A stretch of 64,000 nucleotides of DNA from Verticillium longisporum (GCA_019188255.1 JAETXT010000003.1:682001-746000); one strand, 5' to 3'. Numbered from the stretch's first letter, positions 24,123 through 35,936 are shown. The notes: generated by a model not told the origin, from the letters alone. Made by a program: numbers and translations.

Positions 24123-25352
24123 ATGTCTGGACTTTTCGGCAACGCGTCGTCTTCGTCGGCCAGCAACACCGTCGGCGACCTTAAGTCGGATGTCGCCCTG
24201 AGCAACCCGCCCGAAGATACCGTCTCCGACCTTGCCTTTTCTCCCGCCACAAACCAGACCAACGACTTCCTCGCCATCTCCAGCTGGGACAAGAAGGTCA
24301 GGATATACGAGGTCACGGGCAACGGCCAGAGCGAAGGAAGGCACGCATACGACCACGAGGGACCCGTCTTCAACGTTGACTTTTCCAAGGTACATCTATC
24401 CTCTGTCGCGATCCCTCCCTTGCGGAGGTTGCTGCTGGCCGAGCTGACTCGCAGTTCTGTAGGATGGCACAAAGGTCATTTCTGGCGGCGCAGACAAGGT
24501 TGTAAAGTGCTGCGACCTCGGCTCGCGGCAGGAAGTTAAGGTCGGCGAGCACGATCAGCCGGTGCGCAGCGTGCGCTTCTTCGAATCAAGCGGCAACCAG
24601 ATGGTCGTGTCCGGCTCGTGGGACAAGACGGTCAAGTACTGGGACATGCGACAGCAGGCGCCCGCCGCGACGTTGCAGTGCCAGGACCGCGTCTACTCCC
24701 TCGACGTCAAGAACGACCTCCTCGTCATCGGCACGGCGGACCGCTACATCAACATTGTCAACCTCAAGAACCCGACGACCTTTTACAAGACGCTGCAGAG
24801 CCCTCTCAAGTGGCAGACGCGTGTCGTGAGCTGCTTCACCGACGCCGCTGGTTTTGCTATCGGCAGTATCGAGGGCCGGTGCGCTATTCAGTATGTCGAG
24901 GACAAGGACAGCAGGTATGTTACGATTCTGGTTTTTCCTCCTCATTCATCTCACACCCAGGACTTCCCCCGCTGACGGGTTTTCCCACCAAAAGCCTAAA
25001 CTTTTCATTCAAGTGCCACCGCGACCCGCCCCAGAACAACATCACCAACGTCTTTGCCGTCAACGACATCTCCTTCCACCCCGTGCACGGCACCTTCAGC
25101 ACCGCCGGCTCGGACGGAACGTTCCACTTCTGGGACAAGGACGCCAAGCACCGTCTCAAGGGCTACCCCAACGTCGGCGGAAGCATCACGTCGACAAAGT
25201 TCAACAAGAACGGCTCCATCTTTGCCTACGCCGTGGGCTACGACTGGTCCAAGGGCTTCCAACACAACACGCAACAGCTGCAGACCAAGGTCATGCTCCA
25301 CCCTGTTCAGCAGGATGAGTGCAAGCCCAGGCCCACAATGAAGAAGCGGTAA
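24123..25352 (+). CDS. mRNA export factor Rae1/Gle2 (WD40)
   Basis: Exons 24123..24389, 24463..24914 and 24995..25352 give 358 residues, phases consistent. It is a WD40 propeller that binds the GLEBS segment of nucleoporins and takes part in mRNA export at the nuclear pore. Repeats are visible as DFLAISSWDKKVRIYEV, then DGTKVISGGADKVVKCCDL, QMVVSGSWDKTVKYWDM, LLVIGTADRYINIVNL, a longer blade around FAIGSIEGRCAIQYVEDKDS, and TFSTAGSDGTFHFWDKDAK. The C-terminal part ITSTKFNKNGSIFAYAVGYD is diagnostic of Rae1. Length is typical (about 350-370). The start follows a short Ser-rich N-terminus normal for the family. The 5' UTR is pyrimidine/A-rich. Confidence 0.95.
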
Positions 25353-25948
25353 GGGGCCGCATTATGGCGGAATGGGCGTGATTGTATGACGGGGTCAGAA
25401 GACAGAGAGTGCAGCCACGGAAATGATTAGAAGAGTCCTTCTCTGCTCTCTCTCTCGATCCACGTGCAGATGGGAGCTGAGAACGTTGCGGTGGTGTGAT
25501 GTGAGAAGGGGCTTCTTCAGGAGCGTGTTATACCAAATGGCACGCATTGATCACACAGAAAAATAAAGGGTCACGTAATGAATTCGATAGCAAATGAAAT
25601 TTCTGGAACGGTTCAACTCGGAAGATTCCATATAACGTCATGTTTTTCATCGTCAAAAGTCTGTCAGAAACAGTGCCATGCTGCGTCAGGTGCGCATTGT
25701 GAAGCATTCTAATTAAAGTAAGATGTGTGGGTACTGTTCGTGAAAGTAACTCCCCCTATAAAAGAACCCAACAGTTCATAACATCACGATATCCCGGGTT
25801 GCATATCCCGTCGTGTGCGTCCGATGGGTCCAAAACCCCCCCCCCCCTTTCAATAGGGAGAGATCACAGAAAAGTAAATGCCATTCGCCAGTCACAGTCA
25901 CCGTCCGCGTGACCAATCAAGTGCTGTCAAGAGAAGAGAGGGGTCTCG
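25353..25948. other. Intergenic region between convergent genes
   Basis: Moderately AT-rich spacer containing a ten-C run near 25840. No gene is recognised. Confidence 0.5.
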
Positions 25949-26587
25949 TCAGGCCTGGCTCTCCATGGTGCCCCAGAGATTCCTCAACATGCTCGACTCG
26001 TGCTCGACGGGTTCCGCGTCGTGAGCGAAGCGCAGCTCGACGCCGTCAACGCCCATGCCCTCGCGGCGACGGGGAGGGCGTTGGCAGGGTCAGCGGCGAC
26101 GACGCTAATCTCGGGCGTGAGAGGACGGGCCTCGGGCGCCTCGGGGCGGTGGCGGGCGAAGCTGTCGGGGAGCAGGGGCATGCGTGCGTGGAATGCGTCG
26201 GAGATGGCGGCGCCGACGGAGGAGGGGAAGGCGAAGAGGGTCGCGTCGATGGTAGGGGCGCCAGTGTAGGCTGTGGCGGCGGAGAGAGAGGAGAAGGTCT
26301 GCATGAGGGGGCGCGGGTGGGATTTTGAGGGTTGAGGCTGAGGGGTTGGGCGGTGGGTTGTGGTGATGGAGCGGGTGTGATGCTGGCGTTGTGTGTTAGA
26401 TCAGAAGAGCTTCGTCCTTGGTAGGGTCAAGGCAACATACATCGGATTCCGGGCTCTTCTTGAGAAGCTCGGCGTACTTGGGCATCAGGACGGCGCCATG
26501 AGAGTAGTGGCTATCGATGAGGCCCCTGTTGGCGGCCGAGTTGATGGAACGGGTGAGCTTGGAGACGGGGGCGGTGATTCGAGACAT
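25949..26587 (-). CDS. Small conserved protein, two exons, one frame break
   Basis: Exons 26441..26587 and 25949..26298, joined in phase 0 (GTATGT donor, CATGCAG acceptor). The sequence starts MSRITAPVSKLTRSINSAAN and continues LIDSHYSHGAVLMPKYAELL, TFSSLSAATAYTGAPTIDA and PLLPDSFARHRPEAPEARPL. At a four-G run (26071..26074) the frame as given runs into a serine-rich, low-quality tail. Shifting by one base there yields a much better C-terminus containing GVDGVELRFAHDAEP and ending LWGTMESQA at a stop at 25949. With one base restored the second exon is an exact multiple of three (165 residues overall). The basic amphipathic N-terminus could be a mitochondrial signal, which is inference. I do not recognise the family. 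Confidence 0.6.
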
Positions 26588-29218
26588 GACTTGGGATGGT
26601 GTGATCGCTAGAGATGTAACTATGCTGGGTTTGTTGAATGGTAGAGCTGGGTAGGATCCGTGGTGGTTGAAGTGTGGCAGGTGGTGTGGGTGAGAAATCA
26701 AGGTCAGTGGAAAGCAAAGGCAGGAAAAGCCCGGGGCAGGCGGCGGGAGGGAAGGGTGCGGGTTGATATATCTTGAGGCGGGAGGTGGATGGCTTGGTGC
26801 GAGCTACTTGCTTCTGCTCTACATGGGTGACAGGGTGGGCGAGACCTTGACCCGGAGCTCCGGTGCGGTGCGGAGGCGCAAGGGGTGGGGAGAGACATCG
26901 AACAACGCCCACTGCCGCCTCCCTGAAAGGTACCTGATCTGATCTACTAGGTCGACGGCAGAATGAGGCGGGATGGGGAGGCTTGCCTGGCCCACTGGGA
27001 CCTGATCAACATACACGTGTACAGTACGTATCTACTCCATGTGCATCGTCCTTCCGCCTCTCGTGACGGACCAAGTCCACTCCACCTAGGTATCTCACGT
27101 CACTGTGCGAATGGGTACGGAGCGCAACGAGATCCAATGCAGCATAATGTGCTGATGTACTGAGGTGGTACTGGAGGAAGCAATATGCCACACGAATCAG
27201 GAGCTCGACGGATAAGTATCCTGCATGAGATGTGGTGGCATGGAACGCAGGCCTGCCTGTATCTGAACCACCGCCTTGCTCTTCTTCACAGCGGGAGGTA
27301 GATAGGGAGGTAATGGGACGAAAATGCAGGCGTGATAACGAATTCCAGAAGGCTAATCATCTTGATGCGATATGCCTACCAACAGATAGATAGATAGACG
27401 TGGGGCAAGGCGAAATAACACGATAGACCATCACAGTACAGAGCGCCTTGGAGGTGACGAGTGCGTGCCCACATGCACTGTCTGCCTGCCTGCGTTTCGT
27501 AGCTCCATCATCAGAGCACAGCGACCCCTATCCTCATCGCCTCAGCGATGATCGCCTGACCGCATTATTTTGATGTGAAATGAGGGGCTGTTGAGTCGTT
27601 GGTTTGGGGAGGGACCCCCTGCCGCTTGTGCAGCGTTGTCGAGTCGAGCCCAGCACCAGCACGCGGCCAGGGGTCCTCACCAAACCAAACGTTGAGGAGC
27701 TTGGGCCACAAGGTGCGGGGCCCGGACCTGCCGCGGCGCCGGCACCTGGGGCGGTCAGATCTCTTTAGGTTTGGCCTGGATCCAACAACAACTCAACCTA
27801 CGGACTCGAGCCCACCTCAGGCCAGCTGTGGCGAGCAGCATGCAGGCGCATGCGGGAAGCGAAGCACCTTGGCTCCCCAGTATGCATGCAGCAGGGCATC
27901 TTCGGCGCGGGGAGACCAGAGAGAAGGGGGACCACGAGGTACAATACATTGCACCACACCACACCACACCACACCACAACGAGCGGCAAGACGGATGTGC
28001 TTCACCTCGATGCGCGCACTCGCTCACCGCCAGATCTAGGCTGCGTTTTCGAGCAGCCATGCACGAGGCACGGAAGCACACCGTGAGAGCAATTCATTTT
28101 CACCGATGCCCTGCCCGCCTGACGGATGAAATTGCGAAATCGGGCCATCCTGGAATGTGGAAGTGTGAGTGGTGCCCCTTTGGCCTTTGGGGTCCATTAT
28201 GAATCGTTGAGCCTCGACAAGCCTCGACAAGGCTGGGCCAGAAGGTGGAGAGGTCGAGGGACGGCCTGTAATGATGACATACCATCACTGTTATTGACAC
28301 AGTGATGCTATGCACTGTCTCGAACCCTGCCTCTGACTTGTTTCTCACCTATCCATCTGCCCGCTCGGGCGCTTCAGTGCCTGGCAGAACAGCATCATGG
28401 GTTGAGACAGAGCCCTGCGTGGACCTCGCACTCTCTCTCAAGTCGGGCGGCCTTTCGTCACTCGTCGGTCAACAACCACCCTCAATGAAGTGACTGTGTT
28501 CGTCGATGCTATTTTCGGCGGGGTTGGCAGGAAGCTCAGCCCTTGACCGGGCCATCACTGCCTTCCAGCCCCACCACGCTCCAGCACGGCAGGGGAACCT
28601 CGAGGCACTGCTTCCAAGAGCTGCAGCACCTGTCGCACGGGCCCAAGGCCTCCGTCTCACGACACCCCCAATTGACTCGAGTCATTTCAGGTGGACTTCA
28701 CTGCCCTTGACTCGCCCCTGGATCCATGCCAAGCATCGCCATCTTGTCATCCCTGAGAAACTTGGCAATATACGCGCGAGAGCCTCCGGAGAATCAAGGC
28801 AACGCATCTACGGTTTCTTCACACTTTTATGAGACGCCGAGTTTCCCAAAGATCGAATACCACTGCCATTCCTGTCGAGGGCAGCTGGAGGGGTCTCCCT
28901 CCTTCCCCGCCTCTTCGGGGACAGTCTGGGGCCGTGTGAGCAGCTCACAACGACAGTTTGCTTGTCGGCCAGCGACAAGCGATCAACGCGTGAAGGAGCT
29001 TCCCGTGAGCGAGTTGGTGATTCCTTCGTCTGCGCCTTGAATGAGTCTCGCGTTGTTCGCTCCTGGTTCAGAATGGGAGTGCCCTGTTCTTCTACATCGC
29101 CTCGTTGCATCTGAATAGGCACAGCGATTTCTCGGTTCGCCAAGAATCATCATAGCATGTTTGTGTTTACAACTTGATCAACTAGCAATATCAAAAAAAC
29201 AGCACTAAGGAGGCTGCC
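26588..29218. other. Large gene-poor spacer
   Basis: About 2.6 kb with only short, overlapping frames and no domain. It holds an (ACACC)n-type microsatellite at about 27953-27978. The 5' UTR of the small protein gene occupies the left end. Part of the right end may contain missing 5' exons of the pfkB-like gene. Confidence 0.5.
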
Positions 29219-30387
29219 ATGTTTGTATCCTTCGCTCATCGCACTGCCCAGGGCACTGCCACAGGCGGACCTCTCAGCAGGGTCCCTACTGGGGCGGACA
29301 TTGAGGGTACGCACAGCCAGGCGTTCACGCGCAAACAAGCCTGATTGCTAATCCATGTGGTTCGCCGGCAGCTACGCTCGGAGCGCGCATGGCACTGGGA
29401 AGCAAGGATGCCGCCAAAGTCTTTCTCATCACAGGTGACCACGAGGCTTGGAATGGTCCATCGGATCAGACAGTACAGACGATGCGATCTTGGGGTGTAA
29501 CGACCGTGTCGGCCACCCTGGTCGAGGATCGAGCCCAAGCGGCATCAAATCCGGGCCAGCAGAAAAAGAAGAAGAAGAGTCTGAGCAACCTCTGGGGTAT
29601 GAGGCGGCATTCGCATGCACAAACCCAACTGCAGGCTCTCCTGGGTGCTGCCATTTTTCACTTTGTGGGCAGTGCAGTCGAGCTCCGTAGCGAGCTCGAA
29701 AAGCTGGCATCACTTGGCGTTCCGATGCAAGGCGAATCCAAGCCGATCGTCGTTTGGGAACCCAGCAACTTGTCTTTGTACGATTTGCAGCAGGCCCTAC
29801 CACTCACCGACATTGCATCCTTCAGCCCCAACACATTGGCGATGCTGTATGGTTCCGAGGGCGACGCAGACGAGGTTGCGATCGAGGGCTACGTGGGCAC
29901 GCTCATGGCCGGGGAGTTTGGACCTTCAGGAAAGGGTATCATCCTCGTGCGCAGTGACGAAAAACATCTGGTGGCCACCAAAGAGGGCAACTTATCCTGG
30001 ACGCCGACGTTCCACACCTCGGGCGGTCATCAGCATGTTCACAGCACCGGGACCACGTCGGTCTTCGTGGGAGCTTTTGCCGTCCGCTTCGTGCAAAGGG
30101 GCAACACAGCCGAGGCAGCTCTCGCCGGTTCCGTGGCCGAAAGTTTTGCGCAAGAGCAAGTTGGGCTTCCCAGCCGAGACCCGTGCCCCAATCTGAGCGC
30201 ACAAGAGGACTACGCACACGCATCGTACGGACTGCCCCGAGGACGTGCCGCCGGTAACGAGGTGTGGAACCTTGTGGGCTTCGAAGTGCGCGTGCGGGAG
30301 CTTAGGGAGAGGATAGCTGCGGACCGGCGTCATCAACAGAGCCAGCAGAGGCGGCTGTCGGGTGACACCATTACTGACGAGATGTGA
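29219..30387 (+). CDS. pfkB/MAK32-like protein, apparently lacking its N-terminus
   Basis: Exons 29219..29306 and 29372..30387 (phase 1) give about 367 residues. It matches fungal MAK32-type ribokinase-fold proteins in ATLGARMALG, VFLITGDHE, FHFVGSAVELRSELEKL, KPIVVWEPSNLSLYDLQ, DIASFSPNTLAMLYG and GKGIILVRSDEKHLVAT. Two things are wrong for a working kinase. The N-terminal block that normally carries a GG-x-G-T-Y-type motif is missing, with a short unrelated 29-residue lead instead. The C-terminal anion-hole/catalytic motif (usually GGGNAF-like) reads HSTGTTSVFVGAFA. Either the upstream exons were not found or this is a decaying gene. A lysine run (QQKKKKKS) lies at about residue 87. The start is therefore only the best visible one. 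Confidence 0.6.
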
Positions 30388-30593
30388 AGACGGTTGTGGG
30401 CAGGCGGGCAGGAAGGGTATCTGTGGTCTTTGTCAAAGACCCCAAACAGCGGCGGCATCAGCAACAGCGGCATGGTAAACGGGCATTATTCTAAGTCTTT
30501 TTTTTGCTTTTTCTTACTTGCTCTTATTCCCCCCTTGCGGGGATGTCCAAGCTTTTTCTCGTAGACCAGCCCTTGTGATCTCGTACCAGACGC

Positions 30594-31008
30594 CTACCGA
30601 ATGACCTGGGTGCCCTCGGCGGGCTCGAGGATGCGCCACTCGCAGTCGATCTGCTTCGGGTTGGCGTCCTTGAGGGTCTGGATGATGCGGTTGGCAATGG
30701 CCTCGAAGTTTCCGGTCGCAAGAGCGAGGATGGTGGGGCCGGCGCCGGAGAGGCAGACGCCGAGGAAGCCGGGCTGGTTGCTCGGAGACATGGACTCGAC
30801 GACCTCGCTGAGACCGGGAATGAGGGTTTGGCGGTAGGGCTGGTGGATCTTGTCCTGCATGGCGAGGTGGATGAGCTCCGGATCCGGCGGCGAGGTGCCG
30901 AGGGCGACGGGCAGGAGGGCGATGCGCTGCATGTTGAAGGTCTGGGCGGACACGTCAGTCAAGATGAAGGGAGGCACAAGAGAACGAGAAGGTGGAAGGG
31001 GAGGAAGA

Positions 31009-31083
<75 letters not shown>

Positions 31084-31914
31084 GCAGCAAGGGCAGACGT
31101 ACGACATCGGGGCGGGTGTAGTGCGGCGGCAGGACCTCGCGGGCGAGGTGGGTGGGCACCTGGAAGTTGGGGATGATGGCGATGGCCTTGATCTCCTTGG
31201 CCCAGGGGAACTTGATGTGGTGGCCGATGCCGTGGGGCGGGGCGGGCGGGGTCTCGCCCGTGTCGACGCCGCCGGCCGGGGCGGGCAGGACCTCGGCGAG
31301 GGGAATCTCGATGCGCTGCGTGTCTTCGGGGGCGAGCGGGCGGAGGTAGGTGCCGACGAAGCCGCCGTAGAGGGAGGCGCCAACATTGTCAGGGTGGCGC
31401 TCTGTGCGTGTCTGGCGTGAGCAAACAACGGCCATATGGGGACAAGGTGGAGGCGTGGTCTCTCCTGGGAGGAGCGGGGGCATGGTGACTCACCGATCAT
31501 GAGGCAAAAGTCAAAGAGGCGGTCGAGGTCGAGATCGAGGTGGCCGACCTCGCGGCCGAGCATGACACCGGCGACGACGGCGGACCCAGAGCTGCCGAGG
31601 CCGCGGCCGAGAGGGATGGGGTTCTTGATGTGGACATGGGTCTCGACGGGGAACATGCGCTGGCCGTGGCAGCGCAGGACGTAGAGGGCGACGCGCGTGA
31701 TGAGGTTGGCGGAGGGGTCGAGGCTAATGTCGGCGCTGCCCTCGCCCTGGCCCTCGTAGGTGATGCGGCAATTCAGGGGCTCGTCGGAGGTCTCGCGGGC
31801 GCGGTCAATGGTGACGTGCAGCTCGAGGTAGACGGAGAGGGCGAGGCCGATGACATCGAAGCCGGGACCAATGTTGGCGGAGGACGAAGGGGTTTTGATA
31901 ACGAAGGTCTCCAT
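30594..31914 (-). CDS. Homoserine kinase, three exons
   Basis: Exons 31494..31914, 31103..31401 and 30594..30941 give 355 residues, matching yeast Thr1 in length. It phosphorylates homoserine to O-phosphohomoserine in threonine synthesis, in the cytosol. GHMP-kinase features are the N-terminal FVIKTPSSSANIGPGFD, the ATP-binding loop NPIPLGRGLGSSGSAV (about residues 98-113), ERHPDNVGASLYGG across the first intron, NMQRIALLPVALG, and the C-terminal PGFLGVCLSGAGPTILAL. All introns are GT-AG with correct phase. Intron 2 (30942..31102) carries a long trinucleotide repeat (separate entry). An in-frame upstream ATG at 32052 exists, but the inner ATG matches the family start. The call is secure. Confidence 0.95.
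31011..31091. repeat. (CAG)n/(CTG)n repeat inside a homoserine kinase intron
   Basis: About 26 AGC/CAG units with a few CAA interruptions near the right end, lying wholly within intron 2 of the minus-strand homoserine kinase gene. Read on the sense strand of the gene it is a CTG-rich pyrimidine-purine run ahead of the acceptor. Confidence 0.92.
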
Positions 31915-32921
31915 GATGATGATGGGGACCTTGGCGGGGGTTGGATGAGCGAATGACGTTACAAGTTCCCGAGGTCCCTGACGGCGGATGATTCTCGATA
32001 TGGTCGAGATGCCCTGGGTAGGTCGGCAGTTCTGGGGTTGCTCGTCTGTCACACACAGGACCAGTCAGTGAGCAGGGCCATTTGAGAGTGAGTGAGTGAG
32101 TGCGTCTGTGTGTCCCTGATCGTGGCTGGAAAATTGGGGAGCGGCCCGATCATCGGAGCTTCAGCCACAGGGCAGGCAGGAGAGGTCCAGGAGGAGCGGT
32201 GACTCAGCTTCCACTGTTTCTAGCACAAGGTAAGGTACCTTAGGCAGTTGCAACAACAGTCATGGCAGTACCAGCCATACCGCCCACCGTACTCTGCGTC
32301 ACGGCCGAGCGAGCCATGGCTCATGGGATTGTGGGCCAAAATGCCATTTCTCTGCGCCCCTCCCCCGTTAAGACCTAACAGAGAGAAAGAGAGAGAGGCG
32401 GAACGATGGGGTGGTCCCCACTGTCGTCACTGCCCGACGTCATCCCCAGGAACAACATCAGATTCCCGTACGAAATTCCCATCTCGTCTGGTTCGGGCGC
32501 ACCGTCTTTCTCATTCGCCAAATTGCCATCCTGCTTCCCCCTCGATTGCATCACATCTCGATCTGCCCACCCCAAGTCCCACCCTGCTCGAGACCCTTTT
32601 CTTGCCTCTTGGCTTTCTCGATTCTCTGTCCTCAGCCAAGATCATCATTTGTTCCCTATATCCCCCTCTCGCTGCTGTAAAAGTCGCTCACGGCTAGGCA
32701 GTTGCTTCCCCCGTTTCCTCTCAGCTTCAGGCACCCTCAGTTCACCGAACGAGCATACCGCCTACCAGCCAGCCAGCCTTACCACGTCCTGCACCGCCAG
32801 CCAACACAATTTATCTCCACCATCATCGTTACTTCCCCGTTACTTCCCCGTCAATAGTGCCATCACCGTCGTCGCCGTTTGCACTTGGCCGTCGCGCAAG
32901 GGGGCATTTCATCAGGCATTG
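31915..32921. other. Divergent promoter region
   Basis: This lies between homoserine kinase (minus) and the GATA factor (plus). A continuous open frame on the plus strand from 32406 is in frame with the GATA gene, but its content is C/T-rich leader-like sequence, so it is treated as 5' UTR. A short GGTACCTTAGG motif of the palindromic repeat family lies near 32230. Confidence 0.5.
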
Positions 32922-33745
32922 ATGAGCACAACGCCCGCCCTCCCACTCGACCGACACGTCCTCACAGATGGCCACGCCTGGGGCCTTGAATCAATGACAA
33001 ACTCCACCCAGCATCCCAACAACAGAGACCTTCCACGCGCAATCACCGACTCGTCTCTCCCAACTCGGCGCCGCCATGACCCTTCCTCGCCCCAGGACCC
33101 CGGCCCCTACGATCAAGCCGGTTGCTCCTCTCGACGGAGCTCTTCCAAGCGCGGCTCATCCAAAGGCGCTTCCTCGCGCGGCGGATCGTCGAGACCGTCG
33201 GCGGCCCAGCTCGAAGACCACCAGGTGCGGGCAAACCCCTATTTCCCTCTCGTCGCCTGCTCATCGCCCGTGAGTCACGGCTGATGACTGTCGACCGCTG
33301 ACGCCTGGTGACTGACATGCCCTCCCGGCTAGAATCGCTCAAGCCCCTCGGATCCCGATCTGTATGCCCACCAGGTCTACAGCGACGGTCTCCTGCCCAC
33401 TCTTGCGAAGCTGCGCAAGGCGGAAGAGAGGGACGACCGCAGGAACTCGCGCATAGAACAGGGCGGCGCCTGCTCTTCCAGTGTAGGTCTCGTCCCGTCC
33501 CGTCCCATCACCCCGCGCCACCTGCTGACCCCTGGCCTTCTCTCCTCCCACAGCGCAACGCAGCCCGGTTCGTGTGCCATGCGTGCAACAGAGTGCAGAC
33601 CCCCGAATGGCGGCCAGGACCTGATGGGCCTGGCACGCTTTGTAACGTCTGCGGGCTGGTGTACGCCAGTCGTAAGCGGAACAACAAATCGTTGGCGGGT
33701 TTCTCCAGTCTGAATCGGCGAAACGACGACAAGAACGGTGGCTGA
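32922..33745 (+). CDS. GATA-type zinc finger protein, three exons
   Basis: Exons 32922..33224, 33333..33482 and 33554..33745 give 214 residues, all phase 0. The N-terminal third is Ser/Arg/Gly-rich and disordered (SSKRGSSKGASSRGGSSR). The middle exon has DLYAHQVYSDGLLPTLAKLR, a short helix. The last exon carries a GATA zinc finger, CHAC then an 18-residue loop (TPEWRPGPDG core) then CNVCGLVYASRKRNN, i.e. C-x2-C-x18-C-x2-C with a basic tail, the fungal type IVb spacing. It is expected to be a nuclear DNA-binding regulator recognising GATA sites; targets cannot be inferred. The start at 32922 is preferred to the longer open frame because upstream codons look like UTR. Loop length resembles blue-light regulator partners, but no PAS domain is present. 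Confidence 0.82.
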
Positions 33746-35181
33746 TGAAGCCGCCTTGCCATTGTTGCCTCGAACAATGGATTGAGAGACGCGTGATTGA
33801 CCCCCCTTCCACGGCGATGTTTGCCGGAGTGACTCTGGCGGGGGAACACTTTTTCCTTTAGAATACACGGGAGCGGGCGTTTGGAGCGAGCGGGGCATGT
33901 CTACTGGCTTGTATCGATGTTTGCGATCTATATATCCTCGTCTTTCTCTTTAGAAATTGGCTACTTCTTCCCACGAACCGGCCCACAAAGGGCTTACTTA
34001 CTTCACGCTGACACCCAAAGACTTTCTTACCTCTCGGTCAACGTACATGCCTCGACCGTTTCGGTCTTGACCTGCCTTGACCACCCAAACGACACGATCG
34101 GCGATCGAGATTGAAACTTGAACCTCGCAGATATGCTTCTCCCCGCTCGGCTCTGATTGGGTAGGGCGTTCTCCGCCTTCTGGTGACTTGTCCCGCTTTC
34201 CCACTCCCGGTTTCTGCGTCTTCCGTTATCGCGCTTCTTTGACGCCTTCACGATCTGTCTGATCAGGCCGTCAACTTTCTCTCTGTCTGTTGGGACAATC
34301 TATCTATGCGGCGGTTGATCCAACTAGGTAGGCAGCTTGACAGAGACTGAGGCTTTCGGGAGTCTTGGGTTGCGTGTTAGTGTGCTGAGTTGCGGCCCGT
34401 CTACTCAACGTGTCCTTCTGCAGACTAGCACAAAATCAGAAGCCCAATGAGCGATTCGCAGCCACTTCGTCTGCCCCGATGTGGTGGTTGGCAGCCACAT
34501 GTGAAGCAATGCGTGTTGCCTTTTTCTGCTCGTCGCCCCGCCCCGCCGAACCCGATCCAACCACGCCGGTCCGCAGGCGCCGTCCGCTTCCGGCCAGCTG
34601 GCGCCACCTTGACCGCCGCCCGGCCGCTTGCCCCGTACCACCGAGACCCTGCGGGGCTGATCATCGAGGACTGTCCGGTCATTGCCGTTGTTGCCGCGCT
34701 TCAAGTACCACCCACTCCTGGACGTATTGAGCCCCTCCTCTGCTGCTCTGCGACGCTGCCCATGCTGAATACGAAGGCGCCGACTCCACTCGTCTGGCGA
34801 GGACGGGATCGTCGGTACAGATACGAGGAGTGGAGGCGTTGGTGAGAGGGGTAAAATCCCCGCGACTGCCGACCTAGTTGGTCTCGGTAGTTGTCGCCAT
34901 TGGAGGGAAGCTGCGCGGCTCGGGCCTCTGACGACGTGCGCTGCTCGTGCATGGCGCGGGACGTGGACAGGTTGGGCAGGGTGGCGGCCGTGAAGACGAA
35001 AGGGTCCGACGTCACGAAGACATGCGCCATGGTCATATGTCATGTACCTAGGCAGATGGAGAGTGTTTTGGTATTTAAAAGGCTGAGCCGTCGCCGCAGA
35101 CTGTCATCCGCCCTCCTCTACATATTCAGCTTTCACCTGGTTACCCGGAGAAACCATCGTTTCCCACCCAACGAGAACATC
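33746..35181. other. Intergenic region
   Basis: Roughly 1.4 kb with overlapping frames up to 212 codons on the minus strand (34405..35043) that lack domains and are Arg/Pro-rich, typical of chance frames in GC-rich DNA. The right end is the cerato-platanin promoter. Confidence 0.5.
35072..35081 (+). promoter_or_regulatory. TATA-like element of cerato-platanin gene
   Basis: TATTTAAAAG lies about 100 bases upstream of the ATG at 35182 and is followed by a pyrimidine-rich leader, as expected for a strongly inducible secreted-protein gene. Inferred from sequence only. Confidence 0.45.
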
Positions 35182-35862
35182 ATGCACATCTCCAACTTTC
35201 TCAGCATCTTGTCCGTCGCGGCCATGGCCTCGGCGGTGACAGGTAAGAAGGCAGCACCCCTGGATTTCGGCGTGTTCCTCTCGGACGCGAGACTGACTCG
35301 ACCGAACCCCCCCCTTTCCAGTCTCCTACGACACGGGCTACGACGACGGCGACCGCTCCCTCTCGGTCGTCAGCTGCTCCGACGGCGTCAACGGCCTGAC
35401 GACGCGGTACGGCTGGACGACGCAGCGCCAGGCCGCCGGGTTTCCCTACATTGGCGGCGCCGAGGCCGTCGCGGGCTGGAACTCGCCGAACGTGAGTCCA
35501 TGCCGTGCCCTTCGCTTCCTTGATCCCTGCCCCCTCCACGCTGTCAAAGTCTCGAAGGGGAGGGAGAGGCGTGTGCCGCTGCCTTGCTGATGCGAGGAAT
35601 GTACCCATCCGTCTTGACGAGCGATGACTGACGCGTGCCGTGCCTCGGTGTACAGTGCGGCACCTGCTGGGAGCTTGCGTACGGCGGGCGCACCATTCAC
35701 GTGCTGGCCGTAGACCACGCGCTCGCCGGGTTCAACATTGCGCTGGACGCGCTCAACGCCCTCACGAACGGACAGGCGGTGCAGCTGGGGCGCGTCGAGG
35801 CCTCGTCGAAGCAGGTCGACGTTGCCGAGTGCGGTCTGTTAGAATCCAGCACTCGGATTTAA
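35182..35862 (+). CDS. Cerato-platanin family secreted protein, 3' end altered
   Basis: Exons 35182..35242, 35322..35491 and 35656..35862 give 145 residues. An N-terminal signal peptide (about residues 1-18, FLSILSVAAMASAVT) is followed by VSYDTGYDDGDRSLSVVSC and YGWTTQRQAAGFPYIGGAEA, NCGTCWELAYGGRTIHVLAVD and a final cysteine in VAECG. The four cysteines expected for the two disulfides of the double-psi beta-barrel are present. Family members are small secreted proteins that bind chitin oligomers, can self-assemble at interfaces, and act as elicitors of plant defence. The normal protein ends with a final CGL-like tripeptide. Here the frame runs on for seven extra codons into the inserted mitochondrial DNA before a TAA, so the natural stop appears to have been replaced at the insertion point. 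The mature protein is probably little changed. Confidence 0.9.
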
Positions 35863-35932
35863 GGCTAAAGTGAGTTGAACACTTATAAGTACTGTCATGA
35901 GCAGTACACTTGACCAATTAAGCTATAGCCTC
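35861..35932 (-). tRNA. Mitochondrial-type tRNA-Met (CAT), in NUMT
   Basis: 72 nt. The acceptor stem GAGGCTA pairs with TAGCCTT. The D-stem GCTT/AAGT, anticodon stem TACTG/CAGTA around loop CTCATGA, and T-stem AAGTG/CACTT are all complete. The anticodon is CAT. It is structurally intact, but as a nuclear copy of a mitochondrial gene it is probably not functional. Confidence 0.8.
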
Positions 35933-35936
35933 TTTA

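Noticed and set aside
30992..31420. Plus-strand frame with a polyglutamine run opposite homoserine kinase
   Set aside because: The run is the CAG repeat of a homoserine kinase intron, and the rest of the frame is the antisense of its exon 2, which is securely coding.
34405..35043. 212-codon minus-strand frame upstream of cerato-platanin
   Set aside because: It is Arg/Pro-rich without a domain, overlapped by equally long frames on the other strand, and reaches into a region expected to be promoter.
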